DNA of 64,000 nt from Costus lasius (GCA_027563935.2 CM050449.1:53771949-53835948); one strand, 5' to 3'; positions 12,996 to 25,858 are shown, numbered from the stretch's first letter. Made by a program: numbers and translations. Notes: generated by a model from the letters alone, not told the origin.

Positions 12996-13007
12996 TGGTA
13001 TCAGAGC
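12996..13007 (+). other. Primer binding site, tRNA-iMet type
   Basis: TGGTATCAGAGC lies 5 nt after the LTR end. It is complementary to the 3' end of the plant initiator methionine tRNA, the usual primer for minus-strand synthesis in chromoviruses and copia elements. Confidence 0.93.
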
Positions 13008-13103
13008 ATGATTTGAGAATATGCTATGTTTATCTTTAGGAATTGATTTGTTATATGGCTGATGATTAATGGGAGTTAATTTTTGATGACTTAGGAATAT
13101 AAT

Positions 13104-14080
13104 ATGACGAGGTCTTCTCAATCTTTGGAGGATTCACAAAGACAAATGAGTGGTGTTTTGAAAGCCTTGGATACTATGACAAGTTTAATGCAACAACAAA
13201 TGTCTAGGGGAGAAAAGTTTGTTGATGTTGGAACAAGTAATCAAGCCAATTTAGAGAATATGAGATTTGAGAAGTTTAAGAAAATGAATCCTCCTTCTTT
13301 TATTGGTGATCCAAATCCTATGATAGCTGAAAAGTGGATGATGCAGATCGAAAAGATATTTGATGTGTTCCAATGTTCAGATATACAAAAAGTTTCTTAT
13401 GTCTCTTTTATGTTAGATGGAGAAGCTGAGCATTGGTGGAAAATGATTAAGAGAGGAGCAGAAGCAAAGCAAGAAACAATAACTTGGGAAGTCTTTCAAA
13501 ACAAATTCCATGAAAAGTATTTTCCAGAATGTGTGAGAGATCAGAAAGAGATGGAATTTATAAACTTGATACAAGGAAAACTTTCGGTTGCACAGTATGA
13601 CGCAAAATTTTTTGAATTGTCCAGATTTGCCCCACATCTAGTTGAAAATGAAGTTCGAAGGGCAAAGAGGTTTGAAAGAGGATTAAGACCAAGTATTCGA
13701 GGTAAACTTTCAGCCTTAAAGCTTAGAACATATGATGAAGTTGTTGAACGAGCAGCCATAGTTGAGATAGATGTAGAGGAGATGCAAGAGCTCAGAAACA
13801 AAAGAGATAAATTTAGATTTAATGTTCAAAAGCAAAAGAGAGAGTTTGGGGATGGAGACAATAAACGAGCAAAGTTGCAAAGAACTGACATGAAGAGACA
13901 AGTAGTAGAAAATATCCAACATGTAGTAATTGTGGAGGAAAACATGATACCAAGCAGTGTTATAGGACAACAGGAGCATGTTTTGCTTGTGGAAAATTTG
14001 GACATCAAGTGAGAGATTGCCCCGATAATAAAAGGAAAGCACCAATGCCTCAAAAGCCTATAAGTCATACATGAGTCCAT
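13104..14080 (+). pseudogene. gag: Tekay-like gag with double zinc knuckle
   Basis: The frame from ATG 13104 gives a 302-residue capsid-type protein, with a retrotransposon-gag core around EKIFDVFQCSDIQKV and GEAEHWWKM. A one-base frameshift near 13900 moves the nucleocapsid part into another frame. There, from 13922, two CCHC knuckles are intact (C-x2-C-x4-H-x4-C twice, the second as CFACGKFGHQVRDC). A TGA at 14072-14074 lies in the shifted frame before protease. Gag packages the element RNA into particles in the cytoplasm. In the family gag and pol are commonly one long frame, so both lesions would block pol. Confidence 0.88.
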
Positions 14081-15209
14081 GCTATCACAACAAAACCAGA
14101 TGACAAAGCTTCTAAATCAGTTGTTGAAGGTATTATTTATGTGTCTAAAAGAACTGCAAAAGTCTTATTTGACCCTGGTTCCAATCTATCCTTTGTTTCT
14201 CATCATTTTGCTCAACATTTCAATAAGCAACCTGAGTCATTGCCATCTATGCATGTGGCAACACCAATTGGAGAGTTTATGACTACCACTCTTGTTTATT
14301 CTTGTTGTTTGGTCTCAAGTGGGGAGTATGAGCTTCCTACAAATTTGATTCTGTTAGATATGCAAGACTATGATGTCCTACTTGGTATGAATTGGCTTTC
14401 CTCTTATCATGCAAATGTAGATTGCTATAGAAAGGAGGTGACTTTTAACTTGCCAGATCAACCATCCTTTCATTTTATGGGAATAGTACAAGAATCACAT
14501 CCCCATCTCATATCTTTTATGCATGCTCATCAATTGCTTCAACAAGGTTGTGCATGTTACTTAGCTTATATCATAGATTGTCAATATAACGAAATGACTA
14601 TGAATGAAATACCAGTGGTACAAGAGTTTCCTGATGTTTTTCCAAATGAGTTACCTAGGTTGCCACGTGATAGAGAAATAGAGTTTGGTATTGATCTCAT
14701 GCCTGGTACAACACCCATATCTAAAGCACCTTATAGAATGGCACCATCAGAATTGGTAGAGCTAAAGAATCAACTACAAGAATTATTAGATAAAGGTTTC
14801 ATCCGGCCTAGTGTATCACCTTGGGGAGCACCAGTATTATTTGTAAAGAAGAAAGATGGAACATTGAGACTTTGTATTGATTATAGGCAGTTGAATCAGG
14901 TGACAGTTAAGAATAAGTATCCGCTTCCCAGAATAGATGATTTATTTGATCAATTACAAGGGGCACAAGTCTTTTCTAAAATTGATTTGATGTCAGGCTA
15001 CTGCCAATTAAAGATTAAGAGGGATGACATTCCTAAGACTGCTTTCAGAACTCAGTATGGCCATTATGAGTTTTTAGTAATGCCATTTGGTTTGACAAAT
15101 GCTCCAGCAGTATTTATGGCTTTAATGAACAGAGTTTTTCAACCATTATTAGACACATGTGTTATTGTTTTTATTGACAATATACTCATTTATTCAAGGA
15201 GTAAGAATG
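14081..15209 (+). pseudogene. pol: Tekay-like protease and reverse transcriptase, first part
   Basis: Protease has its active-site region at [11 protein letters not shown] (catalytic Asp present) and the later LLGMNWL motif. The reverse transcriptase follows with [29 protein letters not shown] and the [10 protein letters not shown] block. The catalytic box reads FIDNILIYS: the second Asp is replaced by Asn (codon AAT at 15179-15181), which should abolish polymerisation. The frame is cut at 15209 by a solo LTR and resumes at 16879. It copies element RNA into cDNA in the family; this copy cannot. Confidence 0.9.
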
Positions 15210-16878
15210 TGAAAGTCCCCTTCAAGGGGGAGCGCAAAGGGGGGTGAAACCCTAATAGGGGGCGCATGAAAAATTTATAGGGTTTCAACTAGATCGATTG
15301 CATGAATACATATGATTAACTTGGTTATATTGCAAAGATCAAGTTAAGATCTTTTACCATAGCCATGATGAAGGAGGCGGCTTGGAAGCAAGAGAGCAAA
15401 TAAGCACTCCTCCAAAGAAAACGCACACTAGATGAGAGATGGCTACCTCCTTGGATGTTCCTTGTGCTAGCAAGAAGCTCCCAAGTTTCTTGTCGTGTGT
15501 CGAAGTCGTGAGATGCTTGGCCGAACTCCCTTCTCGTCAAGGAAGAAACTCTCTCCAAGAGCCAAGGCGACAAAATGAATTGAATTGGCCATAATCTTTG
15601 AGGCGTTTTCAAGAGATGGCGTTTCATGACTTCCAAATATGGAAAGTCATGAAGCCATGCGCTCACCCATAAGAAAACCGCCCAAACACAATTAAGCCTT
15701 GAACCATGCGTTCACATATGTGAACCAGTTCAAGCCAACTCAATTCAATTCAATTCGGTCCAAAGACCAAACCAAAACAGCCCATGGTCTAGATCTCTCT
15801 GAACCAAATGGCTCAAGATCTAACCATTCATCTCATGATGTTCCTGATCTCACCGATCTAGAATCATCTCTCTCGATCGAAGCTTACCGATCTCAAGCCC
15901 TAATCAATCAAACATGATCAGACCAGATCTCACTTACAATCAGAGTTTAAACTCCTTAAAACTGAACCTCAACAATTCAGTCCACACGATCAGGCTTAAG
16001 CAAGCCATATCATCAAATTGTGCGACCCTGAGGGTTTCCTTTAAATGTCGGTAACGATAACTTACGTTATCACGATCAGTGAGGGGTATCTAGCAACACA
16101 TCACTGTCTCCCGATATAAAGGAAAGAGTCTTCCAAGACTACTCCCAAACCACAGCACAAGTGTGAATCCACTTCACTAGGCATACATGTTTCCTTTGCC
16201 ACTGGATGTTCTTATTGGACAAGCGTGTCAAGCCTGTAGCTCCAATATGATGAGCATGATTAGATCAGATGAACATAGTCACCTGGGTATGGCCATACAC
16301 TTTCTCAATCATCTCATTCGGGGGGGCCCCTTTAGAACATCACACTCCTTAAGGAGACGGCAATCCTATATCTATCACTAGTGTCCTAACCTGACTCATG
16401 ATCATTATCCAAGATAGTCTATAACCATTATGTTTCAAATGATATTGAATTACCTCAAAACAATGACAATCATCATTTAGAAACACAAGTGATCTCAAGT
16501 CAGAGGACATGTGCCACTTGTTGCATTCACATTGTGACAAGCAATTGAATATCCTAGTAGGGTCTGTCCAGTACATCCAATGTACCCATGAGTCTACATC
16601 TTATTCCATGCTCGAAGCATCCTATAAGATTAGAACACATATTAGTCTCAATCATATCAAGGCTGTCTCATGTTCACCAAGATATCTCGACTAAGGACAT
16701 TACAGCATGTCAGCCTAGCTGAACAGCATTGAGACATTATTCAGAAGCACACTTATTGCAGCAGACAATGTAACATACTGAATAACAACCATTGCCTTTA
16801 TAAACATAAGAGTTTATATACATGATACTCATAGAATCCCAAGGCCTCAAACATTAGCCTTAAGGGCATACCCCAACA
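15210..16878 (-). mobile_element. Solo LTR, Angela-like copia family (copy 2)
   Basis: This 1,669-base LTR is in reverse orientation. The plus strand starts TGAAAGTCCCC and ends ATACCCCAACA. It is flanked by GAATG at 15205-15209 and 16879-16883. It matches copy 1 along its length and splits the Tekay-like reverse transcriptase just after its catalytic box. No internal sequence remains. Confidence 0.92.
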
Positions 16879-16883
16879 GAATG

Positions 16884-18334
16884 AACATGAAGAACATTTG
16901 AGGAAGGTGCTGGGAATACTAAGAAAAGAGAAATTGTATGCTAAATTTAGCAAATGTGAATTTTAGCTAAATCAAATTGATTTCTGAGGACATGTAGTTT
17001 CAAAAGATGGCATTTCTATAGATCCTAAGAAAGTAGAAGCTATTGTACAATGGAAGCAACCCACAAATGTGGCAGAGATTAGAAGTTTCTTAGGCTTAGC
17101 GGGTTACTACAGAAGATTTATTGAAGGATTTTCAAAAACTTCAAGTCCTCTTACTAGATTGACCAGGAAAGAAGTCAAATTTGAATGGAATGAAGAATGT
17201 GAAAATGGTTTCCAAGAATTGAAGAAAAGGTTAACTAGTGCTCCAATTCTCACAATTCCATGTGGTAATGATGGTTTTTTAGTTAATACTGAAGCCTCGA
17301 CTAAAGGTCTTGGTTGTGTTCTCATGCAAAAAGGGCAAGTAATTGCATATGCTTCAAGACAATTGAAAACTTATGAGCAGAATTATCCAACTCATGATTT
17401 AGAATTGGCAGCAATTATCTTTGCATTAAAGATATAGAGGCATTATTTATATGGACAAACATTTGAAATATATACTGATCACAAAAGTTTGAAATATATA
17501 TTTAGTCAAAAGGAATTAAATATGAGGCAAAGGAGATGGATAGATTTGCTAAAGGATTATGATTGTACCATTCATTATCAAGCAGGTAAAGCAAATGTTG
17601 TGGCTGATGCACTTAGCCAAAAATCAAGTGGTAAATTGGCAAGTTTGATGGTAAAGCAATGGAACTTATTAGAAGAGTTTTGCAATCTTATTATTGATGT
17701 AAACATTCAAAATCCCAAGATGTTGCTTGCATCATTAAAAGTTCAATCTAATTTTCATCAACAAATACTAGAGAAGCAATTAGAAGATCCAGTGTTATCA
17801 TCCATTAGAAGCAAAGTTGGGGAAGGTCAGATGCTTGATTTCCAAATTACTCAGGATGGGATTTTGAAATTTCATAGCAGACTATGTATTCCAAATGATC
17901 TAGATATGAAGAATAAGATATTGGAAGAAGCTCACAAATCTAAATATTCCTTACATCCAGGTGGTAACAAAATGTATAGGGACTTGAAATGTAATTACTG
18001 GTGGAATAGCATGAAGAAAGATATTGCAAATTATGTATCTAAATGTTTAACTTGCCAACTCATAAAAGCATAACATCAAAAGCCAGGAGGACCATTGCAA
18101 CCATTAGAAGTACCAGAATGGAAATGGGAAAGTGTTACTATGGATTTCGTTTCAGGCTTGCCAAGAACATCAAAGAAGCATGATGCTATTTGGGTAATTG
18201 TTGATAGGTTAACTAAGTCAGCACACTTCTTGCCAATTAATATGACATATTCCCTTGACAAGCTTGTGAAATTGTATATTGATGAAATTGTAAGACTTCA
18301 TGGAGTTCCAAATGAAATTATATCAGATAGAGAT
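16884..18334 (+). pseudogene. pol: Tekay-like reverse transcriptase end, RNase H and integrase, first part
   Basis: The segment continues the pol frame after the solo LTR: end of reverse transcriptase ([15 protein letters not shown]), RNase H ([15 protein letters not shown] and a [14 protein letters not shown] block, ending in VVADALS), then the integrase zinc domain ([12 protein letters not shown] and CLTCQ) and core (first Asp in TMDFVSGLPR, second in IISDRD). In-frame stops are TAG 16964-16966 (expected Trp), TGA 16985-16987, TAG 17435-17437 (expected Trp) and TAA 18071-18073. At 18334 the integrase core is split right after its second catalytic Asp. Confidence 0.9.
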
Positions 18335-20111
18335 TGATGGAGGGTGGAGACACGTGTAACAATGCTACTGACTAAAACTAGAAAAAAAATCAAAATTTAG
18401 AATGCAGCCAAAAAATAGCAAATAGATTTCAGTGCTACAAAAATATCATTTACGAGAAGTTGTCATGTCTTTCCGACTGATCCATTGTAGCTTCAGTTGG
18501 ATCAACACGTCCCTCTCGTAGAGCAAAGTGAGTTCTTTCTCGTGAGCCAAAGATCAAGATTTTGGTGGCGCCGATTGCTTAAAATACCTGCGAAAACAAA
18601 CATATTCAGATTAGCGAACAGGAAGTTGAAGCAGGAAATTCATGGAGATCAGAAACAGGGAACGCAAGGTTTGCATCATTTATCGACGCTCGAATGTGGA
18701 TTGCTCGTCGGAGGATTTGGAAGCAAGGAGGAGACGAGGCGGCGTCGGTATCGTCGGAACACCGACGGCTGGTGGTGGGGCGAGGCGAGGGAGGCAACGC
18801 AGGCGGAGGCGGGGACGCGCTGTTCAGCAGAACAGGGGAGACGTGCGTGTGGAGCAGAGGTGGCCACCGTTCGTCGGGTGGTGACCGTTCGCCGGACCTG
18901 CTACAACTGGAGGTTGGTATGGTTGTGGGGACGACATGGCCTGAGCTTGAGGTCGAATGGTGGCCGGTCGGAGGAGGGCGACGAGGAAAGGCGGAGCTGG
19001 GGCGGAAGACTGGTGGAAACAGGGGAAATGGAAAGAAGAACAGGGCGCGTCGCCGGACGGCCGGTAGTGCACGGACGCCGAAACTGCTACAATTGGGAGT
19101 TGATGAGGTTGTGGTGACGACGTGGCCGGAGTTTCATGGTGGATGGTGGCCGGACGGAGGAGAACAGGGCTGGAAGACGGCACTAGGGCGGGAGGCTGGC
19201 GAGAACAGGGGATTCGAACGGACATTCGATTCTGGTGATCGGACGGGAGGATTGGCGGATGCCGGCGGCTAGAGCTTCATCTTGGGGAGGAGGAGTGATG
19301 CCCGAAGTTTTGTGAGGATCAGACCGGCGGATCGTCGGCGGCGTGCTCACAATCTTTCGAAAATCTGGAAACTGGGAATACGTGGTTGTTTGATTTGGTT
19401 TCGTGAGGAAGAAGCTTGTAGAGAAGAAGGGAAGAGGGAGGGACTCAGCCCTAGAAGGAGGTGAGAGGAAGGATAGGCGACACAAGTGCCTCAGAGGAGG
19501 AGAAGATCGGAGACATCCGATTGAGGACGAAAAACCATTTCCATTCAACGAATTCTGCGTTTACAAGGTTCAAGCTTTGATACATATAGGAGAAGCTTTC
19601 CAAGCGAACGTTGCTGGGTGAACGTTGCAGTTTCTTTTGTGGGTTGAACGAACATTGTTGTTTCCATCTTCGATTGACAGAGAGAGACATTGAAGTTTCT
19701 TTGTGAGAAGCTGCTGGAGACGTGGAAGATTTCCTTTGTGGTCTGTGACGTTGCAAGCTTTCCATCACAGGGTTGCTTCCATTGCTTTGGCATGAGCATG
19801 AACGTTGGATGAGATGGTGCTGATTTGGAGTTGGCGCAATTGTTGCTTTGGCGTGAGGGTGAGCGTTGGTCGTTGGATGAGATCCTTTGTTTCCTCTTGT
19901 GCTGGCGCAAATATGTTCTTTACTGGGCTTGGGCTTGGACATCTTGTGCTTGAATGTCTTGAGTTTCTCTTGTGGTTGAAGTGATTTCTTCTGTTATTTA
20001 GCTAGCTTTATTGGTTGACTTGCTAGCTTATTTGTGAGCCTCTGAACCTTTGTCTACGGTAGTCGTAGAGTCCAGTTGTACCTTCTTGGCCTGTGGTTTC
20101 TACCCCCATCA
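18335..20111. mobile_element. Solo-LTR-like insert in the Tekay integrase
   Basis: This 1,777-base insert is flanked by GAGAT on both sides (18330-18334 and 20112-20116). It starts TGATGGAGGGTGGAGA and ends TTTCTACCCCCATCA, so the ends form an imperfect inverted repeat with the six terminal bases exact. TG..CA ends and a 5-base duplication fit a solo LTR of an unidentified family. A GC-rich middle (18660-19270) contains a degenerate 186-base direct repeat (18898 and 19084 start matching CTGCTACAA blocks). Long frames there, on both strands, have low-complexity Arg/Gly/Pro products and resemble no family I know. Orientation is undecided. Confidence 0.7.
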
Positions 20112-20998
20112 GAGATCCTAGATTTCTTTCTAGATTATGGAAAAGATTACAAGAGTCATTGGGCACTAAACTGAAATTTAGCACGGCTTATCATCCTCAA
20201 ACTGATGGACAATCTGAAAGAACAATTCAAACACTTGAGGACCTTCTTAGAGCATATATCATGGATTGGAAGGGTGAATGGGATGGTGATTTGTCCCTCA
20301 TTGAGTTCACTTATAACAATAGTTTTCACTCTAGCATACAAATGGCACCTTATGAAGCTTTATGTGAAAGAAAATGTAGGACACCACTTTGCTGGGAAGA
20401 AGTTGGTGATAGAAAGATATTGACCCCAGATGAAGTGCAAGAAACTACAGAAAATGTTCAAGTGATAAGAAACAAATTGAAAATGGCTCAAAGTCGCCAA
20501 AAAAGTTATGCTGATAATAGAAGAAGGGACCTTCAATTCCAAGTTGGAGACCATGTATTTCAAAAGATATCTCCTTATAAGGGAGTAATCAGATTTGGTA
20601 CGAAGGGAAAGTTAAGCCCAAGATTTATTGGTCCTTTCGAGATACTTGAAAGAATTGGATCTGTAGCTTACAGGGTTGCACTTCCACCAGCCTTAACCAA
20701 TGTTCATGATGTATTCCATGTATCGTTATTGAGGAAGTATACTCCAGATCCCTCCCACATAATTGAGAACGACCTATTGGAAATTGATAAAGATTTGTCT
20801 TACTCTGAACAGCCAATACAAATTGTGGATAAAAAGGATAAGATTTTAAGAAATCATGTTATTCCCTTGGTGAAGGTCATTTGGCATCATCATTCAATGG
20901 AGAAGGCAACATGGGAGTTGGAGGAAGAAATGAGAAAGGAGTATCCATATCTTTTCCATGAATCAGGTATGAAATTTAGAGGACTAAATTTCTTATAA
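20112..20998 (+). pseudogene. pol: Tekay-like integrase end with chromodomain-like tail
   Basis: The segment begins in the integrase core just after the second catalytic Asp. It includes the third catalytic residue (Glu in [13 protein letters not shown]) and the [10 protein letters not shown] segment of the C-terminal domain. It ends with a chromodomain-like stretch ([19 protein letters not shown]) before TAA 20996-20998. In chromoviruses this tail is thought to guide integration to marked chromatin. Within this piece the frame is intact, but it is severed from the rest of pol by the insert at 18335-20111. Confidence 0.9.
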
Positions 20999-21009
20999 GG
21001 AGGGGAGAA
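20997..21009 (+). other. Polypurine tract of the Tekay-like element
   Basis: AAGGAGGGGAGAA ends exactly at the 3' LTR start. It is the normal primer source for plus-strand synthesis and overlaps the pol stop codon. Confidence 0.9.
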
Positions 21010-23351
21010 TGTGATATCCATGATTTATATATCATCATGACGAGTATCAAGTAATGATAGATAAATACCCATATTAACTCAAGAGGAATAATGCATAAAG
21101 AAAAAGACTAAAGAGTAAATTCAATCATTTAGGATGCATATAGATCACTTAATTGGGAATTTGAATAAGTGATTTATCATGATTTTGTAAAGTCAAAACA
21201 AATAAGAGAGAAAGGATATAATTACTTAAGTGAATGAATAAGGTGAAAAACACCTCATGCTTGTCTTGCAAGCCACCTCAAGCTTGCATGAGGTGAAGAT
21301 GAATAAGGTGAAGACACCTCATTCTTGGGGATGACTAATGAGGTAAAAATGAGGGGAAAAAAAGGGAAAAGAGGTGTTTTCACCTGCCTTTCACGTTTAG
21401 GTTGGGAGAGCAAAGTAGTATGGTGAATTTGGAGAAGAAGAAATTGGAGAAAGCAAAATTGTGCATAAGGCAAGTTTCTACCCTATGTCCTACATTCATG
21501 GTTTCATAAATATGATAATTTGATACAAAAATGATGTTTAAATCCTAAATAGCTAGTTCATACTCTGATTTGTTGAACTCAAAATGAATTTTGAAGTTGA
21601 TGCTAAACTAATGTGGAGAATTTTCAAAGAATGGTTAAGGTGATGTGAGTATACAATTCTGACCTTATTAGGGTTCTTATTCTATATCTTCGTCCACACA
21701 AGTGGTTTATTAGTGAGAATTGATTTGTGTGAAAGAAGACTTGATAACCTTTCCAACGCATCCAATATTGTATATAGTTAATTAGAGCTAGGGCATCAAT
21801 TATGCAGCAACATCCAGTATACGTTGTCTGTCATACCAGACTGACCTACCTGTATTGTTTTGCTCAGAACTTCCGATTAGAACTCCGTTTTGAGTAATTC
21901 TTGTTTTGTACGAATGTAGATTCAAAGAGCTTTCAAACGGACTATATATTGAATATCATTCGTATGCATTGTACTCTTAAAACGACTGGATTTGCGAGAT
22001 CAATGCCCTAGAATTTCTGGAAATAGGGTAGTTTGACCCTTTGTTACTATAACCCGATTATCTTTTTGTATACTCCGTCAAATGGACTCAAACCAAGCTT
22101 ATTGGAAAATGGACTGAAATACGGTTTCACTGAGTCCTATATTGTATGGTTTTATGTTGTATATCCTTATGATTCATGTGAATTAAATGAGCTGAACAAA
22201 TTGATATTGTCTATTGAACTCTTATGGTAGAATTTGTACTTATTCTTATGCACCTTCCATGCACATGATTTTGATGAATGTCCTTTTATGGAATTACGAT
22301 TATTAGTTGATGCATGGGGTTTGTCATTGTACACTTTTGATACTTTTAGCCATGATCATGTTGTAAGGGCAATTGTATGAAGGCAATAATGCCATTTCGT
22401 TACTTTGACTTTGTTATGAACCATTGTTCTTTGGCCCTTACATCTTATACTGGGAAAATGATTTGATCCCATCTATGGGAATTAAGTGATGGATGTGGAG
22501 CTAAGTGCTACATGGAGCAAAGTGCCACATTAGAAATAATGGGGGCCACCTCTTGAGTCCATGGGAGCCACCACTAGAGTCCCTCCATTCACATTTGATT
22601 GGGCCATGGTGTGCCTTTGCCGGCTTTTGTTTTGTGGGCTTTCCTAGACGTGGGTTAGTCTTGCTTCCAGACGTGGAGGACTTTGTTTTGCTTTGTTCCC
22701 ACTACTCTGTCTATGATGCTGTAATATTCATGAGTTAATAATGCTATCACTAGTTCCTTTGTGACATTTTGGTACTCATGGGATTACTTGGGTTCTTGAG
22801 ATCATCCTTATGCTCTATGTTTAGAATGTCATTATGGTATGAGTTTCGACATCCATTTGATAAACTCCATATTGATGCTTCTCTTTTGCATATTATAATG
22901 TATTTTGCTGCATGGGCAAAGTAGATCTTGTTGTGTTTTATAGCTCACTCTTTTGGCTTTATATACATAGGCTAGCTTTGGTTGTTTTTCCTTGAGGCAA
23001 TGAAGGAGGTGTTGAGAGGAAATTTTGCTACTATGCTCTTGTTTAGTTGATGTAGTAATGTAAAGCATAGCATGTTATGCTCATATATGTATATATGTTG
23101 TGTATAGAAGATGTTTGAGCAAGTTTGGATATGATATCACACTATACATATGAACTAGTTGTGTAAATGAAGTTTGATGGTTAATCTATCTTTGTGGTTT
23201 GTTGATGATTAATGATTTGATTACATGAATTGTCATTCACCTAGGCCTATGTTTACGAAGTTGTTCTCAAATTTTGTTTTGGTTTAAGTTTGGATCTTGG
23301 GAATTTCGTGCTAACAGAACAGATAATAATATTATTTCTAGGGGTGTGACA
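21010..23351 (+). repeat. 3' LTR of the Tekay-like element
   Basis: This 2,342-base partner of 8963-12990 has TGTGATAT and GGGTGTGACA ends. It shows the unoccupied site (around 22575) where the solo LTR sits in the 5' copy. It contains no gene; the short frames around 22505-22738 are fortuitous. Confidence 0.93.
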
Positions 23352-24446
23352 TAAGTCTTTCCACCATTTGATCAATGAAAGGCAAGGGAAAATGATCCTT
23401 CCTAGTGGCAGTATTTAATTTTCTATAATCAATACACATACGCCAACTAGTGATATTTCTAACAGGTATCAATTCATTATCCTTATTTTTCATTACAGTG
23501 ACACCCCCCTTCTTTGGAACACAGTGTATAGGACTCACCCACTTACTATTTGAGATAGGGTAGATAATACCTGCATCTAGCAATTTTAGTACTTCCTTCT
23601 TCACCACTTCCTTCATAGATGGGTTGAGCCTTCTCTGAAAATCTACATGCGGCTTGTGCTAATCCTCCATGTGAATCCTATGCATACCAAAAGAAGGGTT
23701 AATCCCTTTTAAGTCATCAATGGAATACCCAATTACTTTTCTATGAATTCTTAGCTCCTTCAGGAGTAAATCAGTTTCCCTGGCATATAATTTAGCATCC
23801 ACAATCACAGGGTAGGTAGAGTTACGACCAAGAAATTCATATATAAGGTTATTAGGTAAAACTTTCAACTCAACTTTAGGGATCTTTTCACTTTCATTAT
23901 CAAAAGTAGCACAATCTAAGATATCGTGTTTCTCATCATCAAAATCATTCTCAAAACCAGGACTATCAATTTTTTTCACAAGAATTTTCCAAGGAATCAG
24001 AAAAAGAAACATCAGCAGAAGAATCATCAAACAAACAACTAGCATCATAAACTGTGTCATCAATGGACTGAATAATGCAATAGGAACTAGCATAAGCAGG
24101 TTTTTTCAATGAATTATTCAAATCAAACTCAATCTTATCATTGCCAATTCTTAAAGCAAATTTGCCATTCCTTACATCAATAAGGGCTCCAGCAGTGGCT
24201 AAGAATGGCCTACCTAGAATAATAGGAATCTTGGCGTCTTCTTCCATTTCAAGTACCACAAAATCAGTAGGTATGAAGTACTTACCAACCTGTATAGGAA
24301 CATCCTCTAGAATACCTACTAGATATTTTACTGATCGATCAACGAGCTGCAAAGAAATTGTAGTCAGCTTAGGAGCTCCCATGTCCAATTTCCTACACAC
24401 AGACAAAGGCATAAGACTTACACTAGCCCCTAGATCACATAAGGCT
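23352..24446 (-). pseudogene. pol: Athila-type pol, protease to start of reverse transcriptase
   Basis: In sense order (right to left) this has the protease end with [17 protein letters not shown], a linker, then the start of reverse transcriptase (WVSPIHCVPKKGG, MCIDYRKLN and DHFPLPFIDQMVERL). The catalytic half continues at 8962-8048 beyond the nested element. A frameshift lies between the protease frame (24412-23966) and the reverse transcriptase frame (24093-23338). A TGA at 24446-24448, at an expected Arg codon (CGA), separates the protease active site from gag. Confidence 0.88.
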
Positions 24447-24448
24447 CA

Positions 24449-25858
24449 GTCGAAAGCCATATTTCCAATAAAACATGGGATAGAGAAACTACCTGGATCA
24501 TTCAATTTCGATGGTAACCTGTTTTGAATAACAGCACTACATTCTTCGGTTATAGAAACAGTACCATAGTTTTCTATCTTTCTTTTGTTAGACAGGATTT
24601 CTTTCAAAAATTTAGCATATATGGGCATTTGAGATAAAGATTCAGTAAATGGTATATTAATGTAAAGCTTTTTCAAAACATCAAGAAATCTCCCAAATTG
24701 CTTATCTAACTTCTCTTGTTCTAACCTTTGGGGAAAAGGTATCAGTGGTCTAAAGGATGGAGGTAGATTAGTCTTAGATCCATCTTCTTTACATGGAACA
24801 TCCTCTTTTTGATTACCACCCTTTTGAGGTGTTGAACTATGTAGGGTTTGTTAATGTTCAGAAGGCTTTTCTAATTCTAATTCTTCATCCTGATCATTAA
24901 TAGACTCTTTTTCCTTAAGTTCTCCTAGTTGTCTCCCACTTCTAGTGATAATGGTATTGCAATGTTCCCTAGTGTTTAATCTAGATATTTGTCCTTCTAG
25001 AATTTTACTGCAAGTAACTAATGATTCTACTTGAGAAGCAAGATGACTAACAGTTTCTTTAAGATCTTCGAATTTTTTTGTGTTTTGAATTTGCAATGAA
25101 TGGATTTGGCTAGCAAAAATTTTTTCTAAAATATGCTCACTAACGTCTTCGGTCAGGGTTTGCTGATCCTCATTCTCATTCTTACCATGTTGATGACAAT
25201 ATGAAATTCCTTCATCTGGAGCCCATTGGCTCTGATTCAAGGACATCTCCTCAAACAACTTGAAAGCATCATCAATTGTTCTACTCATCAAGGCTCCCCC
25301 TACAGCAGCATCAATAATGAGGTGAGTGTGATTAATTAAACCATAATAAAAAGTTTCAATTAAGACCCATCGCTCCAAGCCATGGTGAGGACACTTCCTT
25401 TGCAATTCATTGTATTGTTCCCATGTTTCACTAAGAGATTCTCCTTCTTTCTGTTGGAAGTTTATGATTTGATTTCTCAATTGGAAAGTCTTGCTTGGTG
25501 GAAAATATCTCGTCAGAAAAGCTTTTGATAATTGATCCCATGTTGTGAAAGTATTGGGTTGACGAGAATGCAACCAAGTTCGTGCTTGATCCCTAAGAGA
25601 AAAAGGGAACAATATCAGTTTTAGTGCATCATCAGAAATTCCATGAATTCTTATGGTATCACAATATTCAAGAAAGGTATATAAATGTGAATAAGGATAT
25701 TCGATTGATGATCCTCTGAACTGATTCTGCTGGATCATAGTCACGAAGGCACGATTAATTTCAAAGTTGGAGGCCTCAATTGTAGGTCTAGCAATGCTGA
25801 AGTGTATCCCCTGAGGATTAGGGGCAGCATAGTCCCTTAGTGATCTTTGATCAGCCAT
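24449..25858 (-). pseudogene. gag: Athila-type gag
   Basis: The chosen start is ATG at 25858-25856 (MADQRSLRDYAAPNPQG); the frame is open 27 codons further upstream but without family resemblance. It has the retrotransposon-gag core (DALKLILFPFSLRDQARTWL, TTWDQLSKAFLTRYFPPSK) and a C-terminal coiled coil (EDLKETVSHLASQVESL). A TAA at 24851 ends the first 335 residues. The same frame then continues through a Pro-rich linker and the block before protease (YAKFLKEILSNKRKI) to the TGA at 24446. The product would form the particle shell. Confidence 0.88.

Larger units (their letters stand above)
8963..23351 (+). mobile_element. Tekay/Del-like chromovirus (Ty3/gypsy), nested
   Basis: The element lies in the reverse transcriptase of the Athila-type element, in the opposite orientation. 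The LTRs (8963-12990 with a 1.7-kb insert, and 21010-23351) start TGTGATAT and end GGGTGTGACA. An initiator-Met primer site (12996-13007) and a purine tract (20997-21009) are in place. The internal order is gag with two zinc knuckles, protease, reverse transcriptase, RNase H, integrase and a chromodomain-like end, which gives the chromovirus call. Two solo LTRs and one other insert break it. Without them it is about 9.2 kb. A hand count over about 125 bases at the LTR 5' ends gives about 3% difference, so it is younger than its host element. Confidence 0.92.

Noticed and set aside
18497..19548. Long overlapping frames (up to 206 codons) on both strands
   Set aside because: The GC-rich composition keeps all frames open; products are low-complexity and no conserved domain is visible. 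They lie inside a solo-LTR-like insert.
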